From NCBI GenBank assembly GCA_951799425.1, contig OX637393.1:25810744-25874743 (forward strand): a stretch of 64,000 bases of DNA, given 5' to 3'. The stretch comes from Ilex aquifolium (taxonomy: Eukaryota > Streptophyta > Magnoliopsida > Aquifoliales > Aquifoliaceae). The notes under the pieces are model-generated. The model did no database searches, was not told where the DNA came from, and saw nothing but the letters and a program-made list of their open reading frames with translations. Below, in pieces: positions 10,596-22,835 of the stretch (positions within the stretch are counted from its first letter, which is position 1; every line of letters starts with the position of its first letter). The position numbers were made by a program, and so were the translations under genes.

Positions 10596-13048
10596 TGTAA
10601 AACCCGAGAAATATAAACTTTTGCGAAAAAAGGGCAAAATGGTAAATTGCCACTATGGTACAGGTTGTAAACCTGAAATTTTCTAGAGCTCAGATGACGA
10701 AACGGACATCACCGTTGGATTCGTCTCGCGAAACCTAGTTACCCTGTCAAATTTCATTGAATTCCGAGTTAGTCGGATTTTTCGCGTTTTACGGGGCGGT
10801 CGGACCTCGGGAGACCCAAAAACGAAATTCTGAATAAAATTTTAAATTTTGGGAAATAAATGACGGCAAGTTAAAATAAAAATATTTTGAACTTGAACCG
10901 GAGCGAAAATTAATCGTTTCGGGGTTAAAACGGACCCGGAAAATAAGGGCCGTGTGGCGCATTGTGGGCCAAGTATTTAAAGAGTATTTAAAGGGGAGAA
11001 AATCAGATTTTCTCCCCATTTGTTCAGCCGGTTTTAGCGTGAGAAAGAAGAGAGGGAAAGGCTAGGTTTTCTCCACCTTCTCTCTAAGATCCTCGTCTCC
11101 ACGGAGCTCAAATCAACTCAAGCCAAGAGGAATAATTGTTCTCCTCTTCAAGGGCTACAAAACCCTACCAAGAAGGACGAATTTCACCGAAGTTCCAAAA
11201 TCGAGCTTGGAGAAATCAAGGGTTTTGGGCAAGATAGAGATTCTTGAAGGTGTCTACCAAGTGGGTTTACGCTTCAAGAGGTAGGGTTTCCTCCTACTAA
11301 GGTTTATTCCAAACCTATAATGTTTTAATGAAATGGGTAGGATGATAGGATGTGTATCTTTTGCCTATTGTTGTGAAATTGGGTGAAATGGGTAAAGATC
11401 AATTATAATTGGATTGGTAATTAGAAGTTTCTAAATGAAATTTCTAGGATTGAGTATATGAAATTAACCCAATATGACTCTTGGGCTATGTGAATTGTGG
11501 GCATGCTATGTGTTTATATTATGCCTTGAGAATTGAAGTGTGTTAGTACTTGATTATGTGATGACATGCTTAGGTGTTGATTAAGGTAAAATGTTGATAT
11601 ATATACATGCTTGTGACATATTGACATTGTAAAGAAATATGGGAATTATATGCTTATGATATGATTTTGCCATGGAGCATGAGAAATGCGTTGATAATGT
11701 TCATATGTCACTCATACCATATCGAACATTGTATTATTGTCGCAATGGAGCATCACATTGCATATGCACGGGAACATCGCATTTTAGTGGGTGTGTGTGC
11801 ATGGTTGTTGTCTTCACCACGCGTGGTGGATGACGAGTGGGCTCGGGTAATATGGGTCGATGACCTAGTCGAGTTGCACGGTTTGCATGGTTGATAGGGT
11901 TAGGGTAGCAAGAAGGGCTAGAGAATCCCTCGGGTGAGAGACCCGGTGATTGGATACACACTCTGTTGGTATATGAGCCCATAAAGTGTGTCGGTATACG
12001 CAGAACCGTTGGTGGAAGTCCATGAATTCCGTGTAGGTTGGGTGACCTTTGGTGTGAGTCCATGAACATCCACCCCTATAAAGACCCTAGAATGAAATGT
12101 CATTTGATGTGCAACATAAATGACGGATTGGTACACATTGGCACTTGCATGTGTAGAGGAGCCGGGAAGGGCTCGGTTGATATGCATGAGTGGGTCTCAC
12201 CTCATTCCATAGCATGGCATTGCAAATTCCATCATTGAATATATTTCCTTGCTTGGAATGTTATGAATTGTTGATTTTGGCATGTGAACATTTCATATGC
12301 ATTTAGGTTGGGGAGTAGCCTCATTAGGAGATACCCTATTGAGCGTGGCTCACCCTTTGTGGGAAAAACATTTCAAGTGCGGGGTTTACACCGGCGGACG
12401 GCTCCCATTTCGAGCCTCAAGGTTGAAGAAATCCGACTTGTGGCTTTTATGTTATTTTGTGAAGCTTTTGTAAGAATTCCATTTTGATATGTAAATATAT
12501 GGAATCAATTGTAATAGAACTTGTACAAACCATGTTTTATATGGAAATCCTTGTCAAACATGTATTTGATGAATTGGGAAAGGTTTTGAATGGATTGGAA
12601 ATGAAAAAGGGTTGAAAATGGCAAAACTGGACAGAGAGTACCGGTACTCTGTACCGGTACCCCCTTTCCAGTAGGTTAACAGTACCGGTACTGTGTACCG
12701 GTACATCGGGGTACCGGTACTGTGTACCGGTACGGTATGGTACCGGTACTGTGTACCGGTACACTCTCCAAAATTTTCAGATTTTAAACTACTTTGCCCT
12801 ATTTTCGGTTTGTGTTTTCCCTTCCTCCAATGATGTAAATGGACTATAATGGAGTGTAAATCAAGGTGCGTTGGGTCTTGGTTAAACCAAATGAATAATT
12901 GATTCCAATTTACAGTTGTGGGTTATGATTCCGGTTAAAGGAATGTTATTTGACGTGGTGTCGGGTTTAAGGGACATTCACGGATACTTCTGCGGGTTGA
13001 CAGTTGGTCAACGGTTAATATAGGACCCCCGGAAATTGGGGCGTCACA
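10596..13048 (+). mobile_element. Solo LTR, Ty3/gypsy (same family as the element at 35595-45725)
   Basis: It begins TGTAAAACCCGAG and ends GGGGCGTCACA, with 5-bp duplication CTTAC at 10591-10595 and 13049-13053. It is clearly related along its length to the LTRs at 35595-38127 and 43178-45725, but visibly more diverged. A GTACCGGTAC palindrome array lies at about 12640-12765. It interrupts the MULE transposase gene, so it is younger than the MULE. A solo LTR is what remains after recombination between the two ends of a full element. Confidence 0.95.
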
Positions 13049-14794
13049 CTTACTGTTGAAGTTACTTTGGATATGTCGTAAGCAATATCGATGGTATGCA
13101 TATGGTGGTTGCCATTCGGAACCATGAGCAACCACTGATTGAATTATACCTTGATGGCGGTCAGATAAGAGGCATATGCCTGGACGGTCACCGACAACGT
13201 CTTGTCTAAGTCTCCAAAGAAACCAACCCCATGTATCTATGCTTTCCTCATCGACGACTACAAAGGCAATAGGAAAAATCTGATGATTTCCATCGAGTCT
13301 CGTAGCAATTAACAACTTCTCATTGTACTTTCCGTACAGGAATGTGGCATCAATACTTATAAGTGGACGACAGTGTCGAAAACCGTCAATACACGGTTTA
13401 AATGCCCAAAAGACTCTATCAAATTTAGCCGTCCTATTTCCAAGGTCAGCAACCTGCCATCTGACAATTGTGCCCTCATTATACTTTTGCAGTGCAGCAA
13501 GGAATTTCGGCAAAGTAGAATATGATTCATCCCAATCACCAAAAATCATTGCTAGCGTAATTTGTTTTGCTTTCCATGCTTTCCGATATGATATATCGTA
13601 CTTAAACACAGTTGCAATGTGTGTAATTATCAAAACAACCTTCAAAGATGGATTTGCCTTGACGAGGTCTGTTATTCGGCATGCAACGAATTGGGAATCT
13701 AATTGAACATGGTCCAGAGTGGCTGACACATGCACACAAGTGTGAGGGCCTTCATATTTGGTAATTTGAAAAAGCCCGTGCATTTTCTTTTGAATAGCTC
13801 GAAGCCTCCACTTGCACCCGGAATGATATTTTTTGCACCACACAGCCAATAACTTTTTGTCACTCTCAATAACCTCGAATTGGATATGATTGTTGATTGA
13901 ATAAATCTTCACTGCCTCTTGCAATTCCGGTTTACCCTTAAAGATTAGGTCGATGGATAACTCAAGCCGAGCTGGATCCCACAATGGAGCTCTTGTTTAA
14001 CGGGAGGGGGCAGACAGTTGTGGAAGTTCATCATTGGTGAAAAAGGCGGACAATGGCTCACGCATACGAACAGTGTCTTCCAGCATGACTGATGGGCCTC
14101 TTTCGTCAGCATCATCATTACGGTCTTCCACATCGTCCATCAATGTAATCTCCTCGTCCTCATCGTCAGTGACTTCCGCATGATCAACCGCACGCATTCC
14201 ATTGGTCGCCAACAAATAAGCGTCTGACTGAACCAAATTTTAAATGACTTCAGTCCTGGTTTGAGCATGACATTGGATACTCACATTGGAAGAAGATGTG
14301 GTGTATCCCAAAGACATCGACGTCTGCGTACTAGGACCTATATGCCATTCTGGCACATAAGGGTCAGCCTGCAGAATTCCATGGCCCGCATTAAACTCTG
14401 TTGTAAAAGTATCGTGCCCCATCAAGTCGTGCGCAGCTTGATTACTCCTATCAACATAGTAAGAGTTATCAAGCGCATGTGAACAGTGAGACTGATTGAT
14501 GCTCTCCTGTGTAAGCAATTCGAAATTCGGGCCATACTCGTTCATCATTGGCTGAGGAAAATCTTGGATGGGCTCTGCCTGTATGTACAAGTCAATACTA
14601 TTCAGTGCTCGGTTCTCAAATACAGCATCTACCATCGCCGCAACACCGTCATCATTTTTAATTTCAAATTCCATGTACTGTTGCATGCGATCCCCCAAAA
14701 ATGTTGGAAAACGACAAATTAGTTGTAGTCGTGATGTTGTACTGTCCAGCTGCATTATCGTGTACAACGTTGTGGACAATTCTTCATAAGTTGT

Positions 14795-17700
14795 TGTAAC
14801 GCCCCAAATACCCCCTTGGACGGCATTACATACTAACAACCATTTACACCATGAGAGCACTAATAAAATCCATAAATAACCGGTGGTCCTTAATTTAACA
14901 AAATTTGGGCAGAGTCTCCTTTGTTCGGGGAGCTCTACCCAAAACACAACATGTGCAATTATACTACATCGACCACACCGGGTCCATTTATCCATAAAAT
15001 ATTTACAACATTATCCCGAAAGATTTCCATTCACTGTATGTAATACCCACAATAACATTCCAAAAGAATAAGTCAAGCCATGGCCACAATATCAAAAGAA
15101 TATGCCCAACAATGGCATTTACATTTCCAAAGAATTAAACTATGATAACGCAGCAGAATAACAAAATACTAGACTTTACATGATCTCAAAATAATTTCTC
15201 TAGTCTAGTACAAAAGAAACTTATAGCTCTACATGTCCACCTCGGGATCTAGATTCCCCTCGGGTGGGGCCTCCCAATGCACGGGTTCCTCGACTCCCGC
15301 CGCCTCCTCAAGGGTAAAATCTGAAAAGGTTTATATGTTGGGGGTGAGCACGAAGCTCTGTAGGAAAATCCTCCCAAACTCGAACAAGGTTTAGAAAAGT
15401 ATAGAAAACGGTCGATCTCATTTTTCAACATAACATAGATGTACAATTTGAAATAAAACAGTGACATTTCAAACAGATCTCAGGTTTATGTAAAAACAGT
15501 AATTAAATGAATAAACGAGCACAGCGTAAAAATAATAATCGGTTTCACCATAAACAATTTCCAACAAGTCTTTTGGGCAGGCTGCATACTTAACGGTAAC
15601 CTCCACCCCCTCAAGGTTCTCTTTGGCAGGTAGCATACTTAACAGTAACCTCCACCCCCTCCATGTTATCTTTGTTTCTCAAGCATCCTTACAAGGAACC
15701 TCCTGAGAAGGAAGGAGCATCCTTACAAGGGACCTCTCACTCATCACGGTATTGTTTCCCAAGCATCCTTACCGGGAACCTCTTGAGAAGGAATGAGCAT
15801 CCTTACAAGGAACCTCTCACCCATGTTCATTCCAACAACCATACAAGAACATATCATACCAACAATCATCACACATAACCAACGATAACATAAATCCCCA
15901 ATTTACAAGTAATTTTTCCAAAGATCCACAAATCCATTGAGGCAATTTCAATAAACAATTAGGAAAATACAAGAGATCGTAACCACGTCATTTTACTACT
16001 CAACACAAATCACTATGGTTTAGAAATCAATAACAAAGAACACATTTAAGAAAAAAATCCATCATTTTCAAATACTAGGGTTTTTAAGACAAGAAAAGGG
16101 ATTTCATGGGTATTCAACCCTAACTTTGTTCAAGCATGTAATCTTTGCAAAAAGACTAAGAGAGGAAATCAATAGCATATATAATCTTTGAAGTAAAACA
16201 TGAGCATTTTACAACGGATTTCAAGTTGAAGTAGCAATAGTAATAGAAATGAACAATAACAACCAAGTTCCAATAAACATCCATTTCCCACACATGAGAT
16301 ATAAGATTGTCCTCCCCGGCATGAGTATCCTTACAAGGAACCTCTCACCCTCAAGGTTTGGTTTCTCAAGCATCCTTACAAGGAACCTCTTGAGAAAATC
16401 ACATACTGTCCTCTTTCGGCATGAGCATCCTTACAAGGAACCTCTCACCCTCAAGGCTTGGTTTCTCAAGCATCCTTACAAGGAACCTCTTGAGAAGGAA
16501 TGAGCATCCTTACAAGGAACCTATCACCCATGTTTGTCCAAACAACCATACAAGAATACAATACCAAATATTCTCTCAAATACCCAACAATTCCACAAGT
16601 CTCCTATTTACAAGCAATTTCCAAGAAAAATCCCCAATTCTCACAAGTGATATCTTCAAATAGGGAAATTTAAAGAGAAACATGCAAGAGATCATTATCA
16701 ATATCATTATATTACTCAACACAAAGCTCTAGAGTTTTCAACACCAAAATTTAGTGAATATTGAGAGAGAAATCCCCATTCCTCAAAAACTAGGGTTTTT
16801 ATGGTTCTCCCACCAATACTTTACTCAAAACATGATAAAGGTTGCAAGAATATTAAGAAACAAGTAACCCATAGCAAATACATATGATTAAGAGTCAAAA
16901 CATACATATAAATTAACTCTAACATCAATGAACAAGAATGGAAGAAAACCCCTACCTTGAAATCAAGAATTTCAAACCAAAACCTAAGCTTTAGAGACTC
17001 TCTTTCTCCCTTTTCTTCTTCCTTTTATCTTCTCCTAGGGCTCTAAGAGATGTGGGTTGAGAGTGAAATGTATGAAATGAGAGAAAATGTAATGTAAATG
17101 GGGTTTTAAACACAGCTGCCCCGAATTTCACTGTTCATGGGCTGTTTTGACATCGCTTCGTTATCTGGGCATAACTCTCTCATCCGAGCTCCGATTGAGA
17201 TGATTCAAGATGCTATGGAACTCTAAGAAAGAGTTCGACAACTTTCATGTTTTGAGTTTTGAGAGATATTGACTGAATCAAAGTCTAAATCGGGCTTGAA
17301 GTTGCAGCAATGCACTGTTTACGTGCACTGTTCAAGCTAATTGGGCTGTTTTGACATCACTTCGTTATCTGGACATAACTCTCTCATCCGAGCTCCAATT
17401 GAGATGATTCAAGATGCTATAGAATGATAAGAAAGAGATCTAAAACTTTCGTATTTTGAGTTTTGAGAGATATTGACTGCATCAAGGTCAAAATCGCGCT
17501 TGAAGTTGCAGCCAGTGCACTGTTCATGTGCACTGTTCACGTGCTGTTTCATCCCTTTTCCATTTCCAATCCATTCCTAGCCAACCAAATCCATCCCAAA
17601 CCTCTCCAACACATATTTCTATACCAAACCTATTTAATACAAGTTCTAGGACCTAAAATTTCATATTTTCACTTATTAAAACTAAATTTCAACTATTATT

Positions 17701-17835
17701 TGTACTAACATTTTAAATCTCTACTTTTCCAATCTACCAAATTCAAACACACATCACTACACATATCCACATTTTTACAACAATTATTTACTATATGTCT
17801 ATATACATATATAAAAGAAAATGCGGGGTGTTACA
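14795..17835 (-). mobile_element. Solo LTR, gypsy-like family B, long variant
   Basis: On the plus strand it starts TGTAACGCCCC and ends GGGGTGTTACA, with duplication GTTGT at 14790-14794 and 17836-17840. Its ends match the solo LTRs at 25912-27843 and 49374-51382. At 3,041 bp it is about 1 kb longer than those because of a tandem-repeat block (15650-16530). It sits in the first part of the MULE transposase gene. Confidence 0.9.
15650..16530. repeat. Degenerate minisatellite inside a solo LTR
   Basis: Roughly ten copies of a unit built on CATCCTTACAAGGAACCTC occur, alternating with CTTGAGAAGGAATGAG and TCACCCTCAAGG spacers, in two clusters (15660-15810 and 16320-16530). Confidence 0.8.
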
Positions 17836-17930
17836 GTTGTTCCGTGTTTTAACTTTAGACAATGTTGAGGATTTCTGTTGTACGATAAACAACCTTCATT
17901 GTAGATAATATTACCTCCCCAATAGCACAT

Positions 17931-19220
17931 TACTATGGCACGTTTTCTCGACATTTTATACCTTCAATATACAATATACTATCAAATAAATTTCATATTT
18001 AAATTACTACATTGCATAGCATGACATATTTTACTTTTAAACCTATTAACATACTTACAAAGTGTGTAACATTTACGCTCTATGACTCTTGGCAAACTAA
18101 TGATAGGTGAAAACATCAAAGGTACCACCTCTTTTGCCATCCATTTTGGTCACAGTACTTTTCCACTGTCTACGTCAACTAATGCCACTGAATCCGATGT
18201 TTTTCATAAACCCCTGCCCTTACCAATTGAGCAAGAGCTTTCAAGAAACATTTATTGCTGGTATGCAACCATGGTTGTAACAAGTCTATGTCTTTATGAA
18301 GGAGCTACAGGTTTGCAACTATCCAAAATCAGCATATATCTGAGACCTATCTTGCCTGATCCAAATCCTCCTAAAGTCTAGTCCGAGTCCAAATACTTGT
18401 TGATTTAAAGAAAGCTAGCTGCAATCTTTTACATCAATTTCCTGCAGTAAGAACTCCTGAAATCATCCCATCTTGGCAGCCCCTTTCTTACCTCTCATCA
18501 GTCCTTCTGAAGGTAAATTTGCTAAAACTTGCTTCCATGGTCGGAGCTAGGTAGGCTTTAGAGGGGTCAGTTGTCCCACTAAAATCCATATGAAGAGAAT
18601 AGGTTCTCTGTATATGTGTAAAATTTTGGGGTTTTATAAGATTGACCCAACAAACACTTAGAGAAAAAGATGTGAGGTTAGAAGGAATTAGCACCTGTTA
18701 GAATATTTGAAATTGCAATATCTTACTCTCTATTATTTTCAGTAGTGCTTCCTTGCTCTCTTTTTTCTACTTGCACAATGCTCAATTGCTTACAACTTTT
18801 ATATCCAGTGAAGGCCTTGATGAATGAAATATAACGTCTGTTTAAGTGCTTGTATCTTATTTCTCTATATTCACTCTATTTATTAGAAACATTTATTTTG
18901 GAGATTTTATTGGAATTGCCGTTATGACTGTGTAATACTAGAAAGTTAGATGATGTAGATTCTCTAGTAGAGATAACTCCACTCAAGAATCCTTGCTCCA
19001 TCGGAGTTGCTTCTTGTACTTGTCTTTTCCGTCTTGTTCCAGTATACATGTAAACAAGATGGAATGGAAAAAATATGGAAAACGTGGCTCTAGATAGTAA
19101 ACACATCCCTACACAAAGCTTAATGACAATACATGATTTATTTAGTCGACTTCTAAGTTGGGACCTTTGTTGAGCTGAATTGGAAACCACCTAAACTGTC
19201 TTATTTCATGTGTTTGCAAG
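17931..19220. other. MULE interior upstream of the transposase, unassigned
   Basis: It would contain the transposase promoter on the minus strand. A 99-codon plus-strand frame (18082-18381) has no recognisable domain and no clear splice partners. At about 18535-18700 the sequence TGGTCGGAGCTAGG with AGAGGGGTCAGTTG resembles the end of a non-autonomous hAT element. Part of this stretch may be intron captured together with the PSF1 exon at 19221. Confidence 0.4.
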
Positions 19221-19489
19221 GATATGGTGCCACCCAAAGATCCCTACATCAAGGTGAGGGTGCTAGATGATATTGGTAATGTTGTGCTTAGTGATCAATT
19301 AGCCAACCTAGCTCGCCACGCAATTCTTTTTCTTAGGCGAACTGATGCTGAGCAGTATATCTCTCAGGTGTTTCATCCTTCTAACTTTTATTATCTATTT
19401 CTAGTTTTCTACTATGAGGATTTTCTAAGTCCCAACTTTCTCAGTATGCTCATGATCAACAGGGTTTAATGGAAGAGATCACTGGCTGA
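19221..19489 (+). pseudogene. PSF1: Captured 3' end of GINS complex subunit PSF1 (two exons with intron)
   Basis: An AG acceptor precedes 19221. Exon 19221-19367 encodes 49 residues including DMVPPKDPYIKVRVLDDIGN, NLARHAILFLRRTD and AEQYISQ. A GT donor follows, with an AG acceptor at 19461-19462 and a last exon 19463-19489 encoding GLMEEITG and a stop. This is the C-terminal B domain of the PSF1/GINS1 replication protein, which in the full protein joins SLD5, PSF2 and PSF3 in the CMG helicase. The N-terminal two thirds are absent. It lies between MULE terminal repeats, opposite in strand to the transposase, so I infer transposon capture rather than a host locus. The family call is from memory of the motif pattern. 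The frame and both splice sites are still clean. Confidence 0.65.
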
Positions 19490-22199
19490 CCCAACTGTTG
19501 CAGTCTTCCAAAATTCACGCTTAATGTTGCTTATTACCAGACCAAAACTGTACTGAACTCCATTAAAATCAACAGCTTGGAGGTCTGTATGGTCCACATG
19601 GCAAGGTCCATGAATGAACAAGATCTTCGTGGAAAAGCAAGTGGAGTTATATCAAGAATGGTCTAACTTGATTGTCATCTACCATATGTGAAAAACTTTC
19701 ATTATAAATTGCCATGCAATTGAAAAATAAAAATCTCTATTAATGCTTTCATTTGTGGGGGGTTTTGGTTTAAACAGTTGAGATTTTGTTTTGACCTATA
19801 CGAGTGACTGAGATTTGTTGACCATCATTGGGTCTTAGAAGTGTAAGTTGGCAGTTTGCCACCATTGCTTGCCTTAAACTAGTATGGCTTGGTATGCTGA
19901 GTCCTCATTTTTCTTGAAATATATATCAGACATTTATGAAACAATTGTACATGGTTCACGCTTTTTGAGACGTGAAGGTCTGTATCACTTGTAGAGGAGA
20001 AAACTGTGGTAGGATTGCAAAATTTTGGAGATAGTTGCCACTCTTGACACCTGTTCAAGTTACTACAATGCGATGTATCAGCAAGAGACTTCTTCAGTTA
20101 GTGTATGGTACATTTTTACTGGCTTAAGAAAATTGGTGTCTTGGTTATAAACATAAGCTTTAGTTTTGTAGGCTTTCCCAATTATGTGCTGGAAGTCAAA
20201 TCCACTCCCTTAAGAAGGTAATTGAGCTTCTAATATTCATTGTTAAATGGACACACCTACTAACATCTTAAGTGCTTTAGTCTGGTCAGGGCATTTAACA
20301 GTTCATTCGAGGGTTTTCTTTATAGGGAAGGTTGAGTTCATTTATATAAACTTGTTATATTTTTTAGAAAGATCTTAAACTGTAATACCGGATGCCATTA
20401 ACATCAGGAGTTCTATTCTGATAAGAGACTGCTCTCCTATATTCATTTGACTATGGTATTTTTGTAGAAATTTTATCTTACATAATATCCTTTGATATAT
20501 AGTTTGGAGTATTAATATGCACCATGTCTCTTAAGGTTTACAAGTGTTTTTGGGACATTTGCATGAAGATATTCAGATTCAAAGCAAAGTTTGAACCATT
20601 TGCTGGTGATTGTAATTGTGTTAGTGTTTTATTCCATCTGTAGCATTTTGGGGTTAAAAGGAAAACTTTGAAATTGTTCATGAGTTACAAAGCAATTGAG
20701 GATGTGTCTTTATTAGATTTTAAGTTTTGTATACTTTGCCTGACGGGAAGGTTTATAGTCCAGAGGAAATCATAGGCTTATGATTTTTCAGAATTTCATT
20801 TTGAGTTTAGACTGATTTTCAGAATCATAGGCTTCGACCATAGTATTTTATTCATCCATTATGAAACTCTTTCTTGGAATCCAGCAAGTATGCCATTTCA
20901 TGACAAAAGATAACTATGAACTAGTAGCAAAAATGCAAGCATTGGAATTAAAACATGCATGAGTATACTACCCTGTTACTGTGCAAACCACAACAAAAAC
21001 AAACCAAGCACACTAATCAGGAAGCACTGTGTTTCCACACAAAACCCACCAGAGTACTATAATTTTGTTTTCTAAAGATACATTATTAAACTGCAAGCCT
21101 CACATCCCACACTTCATCACTATCTTCTTGTCCCCAGTTTGTCATAATGCCTCCTATTTATTCTTTTTTTCCCTAGCCCAATTCAATCTCAACATGCTTC
21201 ATTCTTCTGCAACTCCTCACATTCAATTACACTAACCTATTTACACTAAACAACATGGCTGCCTTCTGGCTATGTTGTTTCCCTTCAGTTTTACAAATAC
21301 ACATTTATCATACTAACATGGATAATCCTAAAACCTTGCAAATTCTCTTAGAATGAAAAACAGTATCAGAGACAGTAGATACACAATCACACAGTAATCT
21401 GTGATGCAGTTGAAAATAAATTTCACATATACCTTCTGAAGATACACAATCACACAGTAATAAATTTCACAGTAATTTGTACATACACAATCACACAGTA
21501 ATCACACATATATTGATGTGATGCAGTTGAAAATAAATTTCTGAATAAAATTATATCTTCACACAGTAATCTTCTGAAGTAAGGATGCAGATCAAACTAC
21601 TCGCAGAATTAATGGGGATTCAAAATTGAAACAAATTGGGCATTTTCGGAATCACACAGCAATTGGGCAATGAGGATTGCAAAATTTGCACTAACACTTG
21701 GGGATTGGGCAATGGGGAAATTCAACATTCATGGGGATTGGGCAATGGGGAATGGGGAAATTTTGCAGTTACACTTGGGTTTTTTCTGAATTACAGACTC
21801 AATGTAGCGTACCTGGTTAAATAGAAGCTTTGTGTTCAACGTGTGAACCGCTGTCTTCTCCTTGGTTCAGACCTAGCCCACGGGTGTGTACCAGTCTACT
21901 GCTTCATTTGACAAAACTAGGGCTTAGAATGGAATCTCATAGCCGAATATTGCTCCAGAACTCAGTTGTCTTCTTCGAAGAAGCTAGGGCTACGCTTGGA
22001 TTTCATTAGTAGGGTTTGTGCATTATAAGGGCTCAGCTTAGGGGTGAAGAAATCAGACACAATAATGGAAGAAAGAGGATGAGTCAGTGAAGAGAAAAGC
22101 TAGAGAAGCGAAGTCTGAGCTTCCACAGAGAGCAAAGAGAGAAGAGAGGAGAGAGAGGCGAAGTCTTGGAATAACAGAAAGGGGCCCCTGGGAGGTTGA
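19490..22199. other. MULE interior, unassigned
   Basis: No convincing gene. The first several hundred bases may be captured PSF1 3'-untranslated and downstream DNA. Short tandem motifs occur near the right end: ACACAATCACACAGTAAT several times at 21380-21570, and GGGCAATGGGGAA-type units at 21650-21765. Confidence 0.4.
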
Positions 22200-22485
22200 T
22201 AATTCAAATGAAAGCGGATTCAGTATAACCGCTTCATTTGATAAAAGCGTAATTGATAAATACGCTTTCTCAATTAAAAGCGTAATTGATAAATACGCTT
22301 TTAATGCTGAAGTCGGATTTGGTAAGTCCGCTTTTACACTGAAGTCGTTTTTACGAATTCCGCTTTTAAATGAAATCGGATTTCGTACTTCCGCTTTCAA
22401 AACAGCCGTAGTTTGGTAAATAAGTTTAAAACGGCAGTAGATTGGTATTTAAGTTTAAATATTGTCGTCCTATGGTAATAGATTC
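22200..22485 (-). repeat. MULE right terminal inverted repeat with hairpin array
   Basis: The reverse complement starts GAATCTATTACCATAGGACG and matches the left repeat. Inside are palindromic CGCTTT/AAAGCG units, including a tandem AAAGCGTAATTGATAAATACG pair at about 22242-22300. Confidence 0.85.
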
Positions 22486-22495
22486 GGAAAAAAAG
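22486..22495. repeat. MULE target-site duplication, right copy
   Basis: GGAAAAAAAG, identical to 3155-3164. Confidence 0.8.
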
Positions 22496-22835
22496 AAGGT
22501 ATGAAGGGGAGAGGCCATGTCATTTATTTCACAGTGGATTTGATGTCGGTGAGGTGTGTGAGGGGTGAGGGGTTTGGGGGGAAATTTTTAATATATAGAT
22601 GAGAGAGAGAGTATGTGTGTGTGACAGTATGAGTGAATGTGGTAGGATAGTGGGGGTTAAGGTTAGGGATTAGATCTACAAGATTATATGAATATATTAC
22701 TTATGGGAGTGTGTGCCTCAAAGAGAGAGAGAGAGCAGAAACCTAGCTTGCTGGGAGAATATAGGCCGGCCGGGAAGAAGACAAAACAAAGAGGGAAGAA
22801 GAAAAATAATGGAAAAGGGAGAATGGGGGAGGTTG
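22496..22835. other. CACTA leader DNA right of the MULE
   Basis: Purine-rich, with GAGAGA and GTGTGT runs like 2745-3154, which would be contiguous with it before the MULE inserted. No gene is supported; the open frame here is compositional. Confidence 0.4.

Larger units (their letters stand above)
9775..17930 (-). pseudogene. MuDR-type MULE transposase, split by two solo LTRs
   Basis: The start is ATG at 17930 (MCYWGGNIIYNEG, the usual GG-x-I opening with a PB1-like N-terminus). The coding segments are 17930-17836, 14794-13049 and 10595-9775, giving about 885 residues, normal for MuDR-like proteins. The MuDR DNA-binding region has WCKKYHSGCKWRLRA. The MULE catalytic core has SIDATFLYGKYN (first D) and LLSDRHQGI (second D). 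A SWIM zinc finger (CSCGKWNTYKMPCSHAM) follows, then a terminal CCHC knuckle (CRLCGQSGHDRRTC). The reading continues exactly across both insertions once the LTRs and their 5-bp duplications are excluded. Besides the insertions there are in-frame stops near 14240, 13997 and 10560; the last replaces the Trp expected in RLVWDA. It would cut and rejoin the element at its terminal repeats. Now dead. Confidence 0.92.
3165..22485 (-). mobile_element. Mutator-like element (MULE) carrying transposase, PMD gene, three small paralogues and a captured gene piece
   Basis: The ends are inverted copies beginning GAATCTATTACCA, with about 95 outer bases almost identical, flanked by an exact 10-bp duplication. 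Total length is 19,321 bp, or about 13.8 kb without the two later solo LTRs. Contents, left to right: left TIR; small gene copy 1 (minus); copy 2 (plus); PMD gene (minus); copy 3 (minus); MuDR-type transposase (minus); GINS PSF1 fragment (plus); right TIR. Ends and transposase are of the same superfamily, so the boundary call is firm. Whether the passengers moved in together is inference. The copy is immobile by its own protein, since the transposase gene is broken. Confidence 0.85.

Noticed and set aside
12537-12764. Val-Pro-Tyr-Arg-Thr-Gly repeat protein, also near 37445-37699 and 45030-45458
   Set aside because: Translation of the GTACCGGTAC palindrome array in LTRs, not a gene.
15650-16530. 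Regularly spaced repeats resembling a CRISPR array
   Set aside because: The repeats are degenerate and irregular, lie inside a eukaryotic LTR, and have no cas genes or unique equal-length spacers.
22053-22419. Overlapping frames on both strands at the MULE right end
   Set aside because: They run through the terminal-repeat hairpin array. The symmetry of the repeat keeps both strands open by chance.
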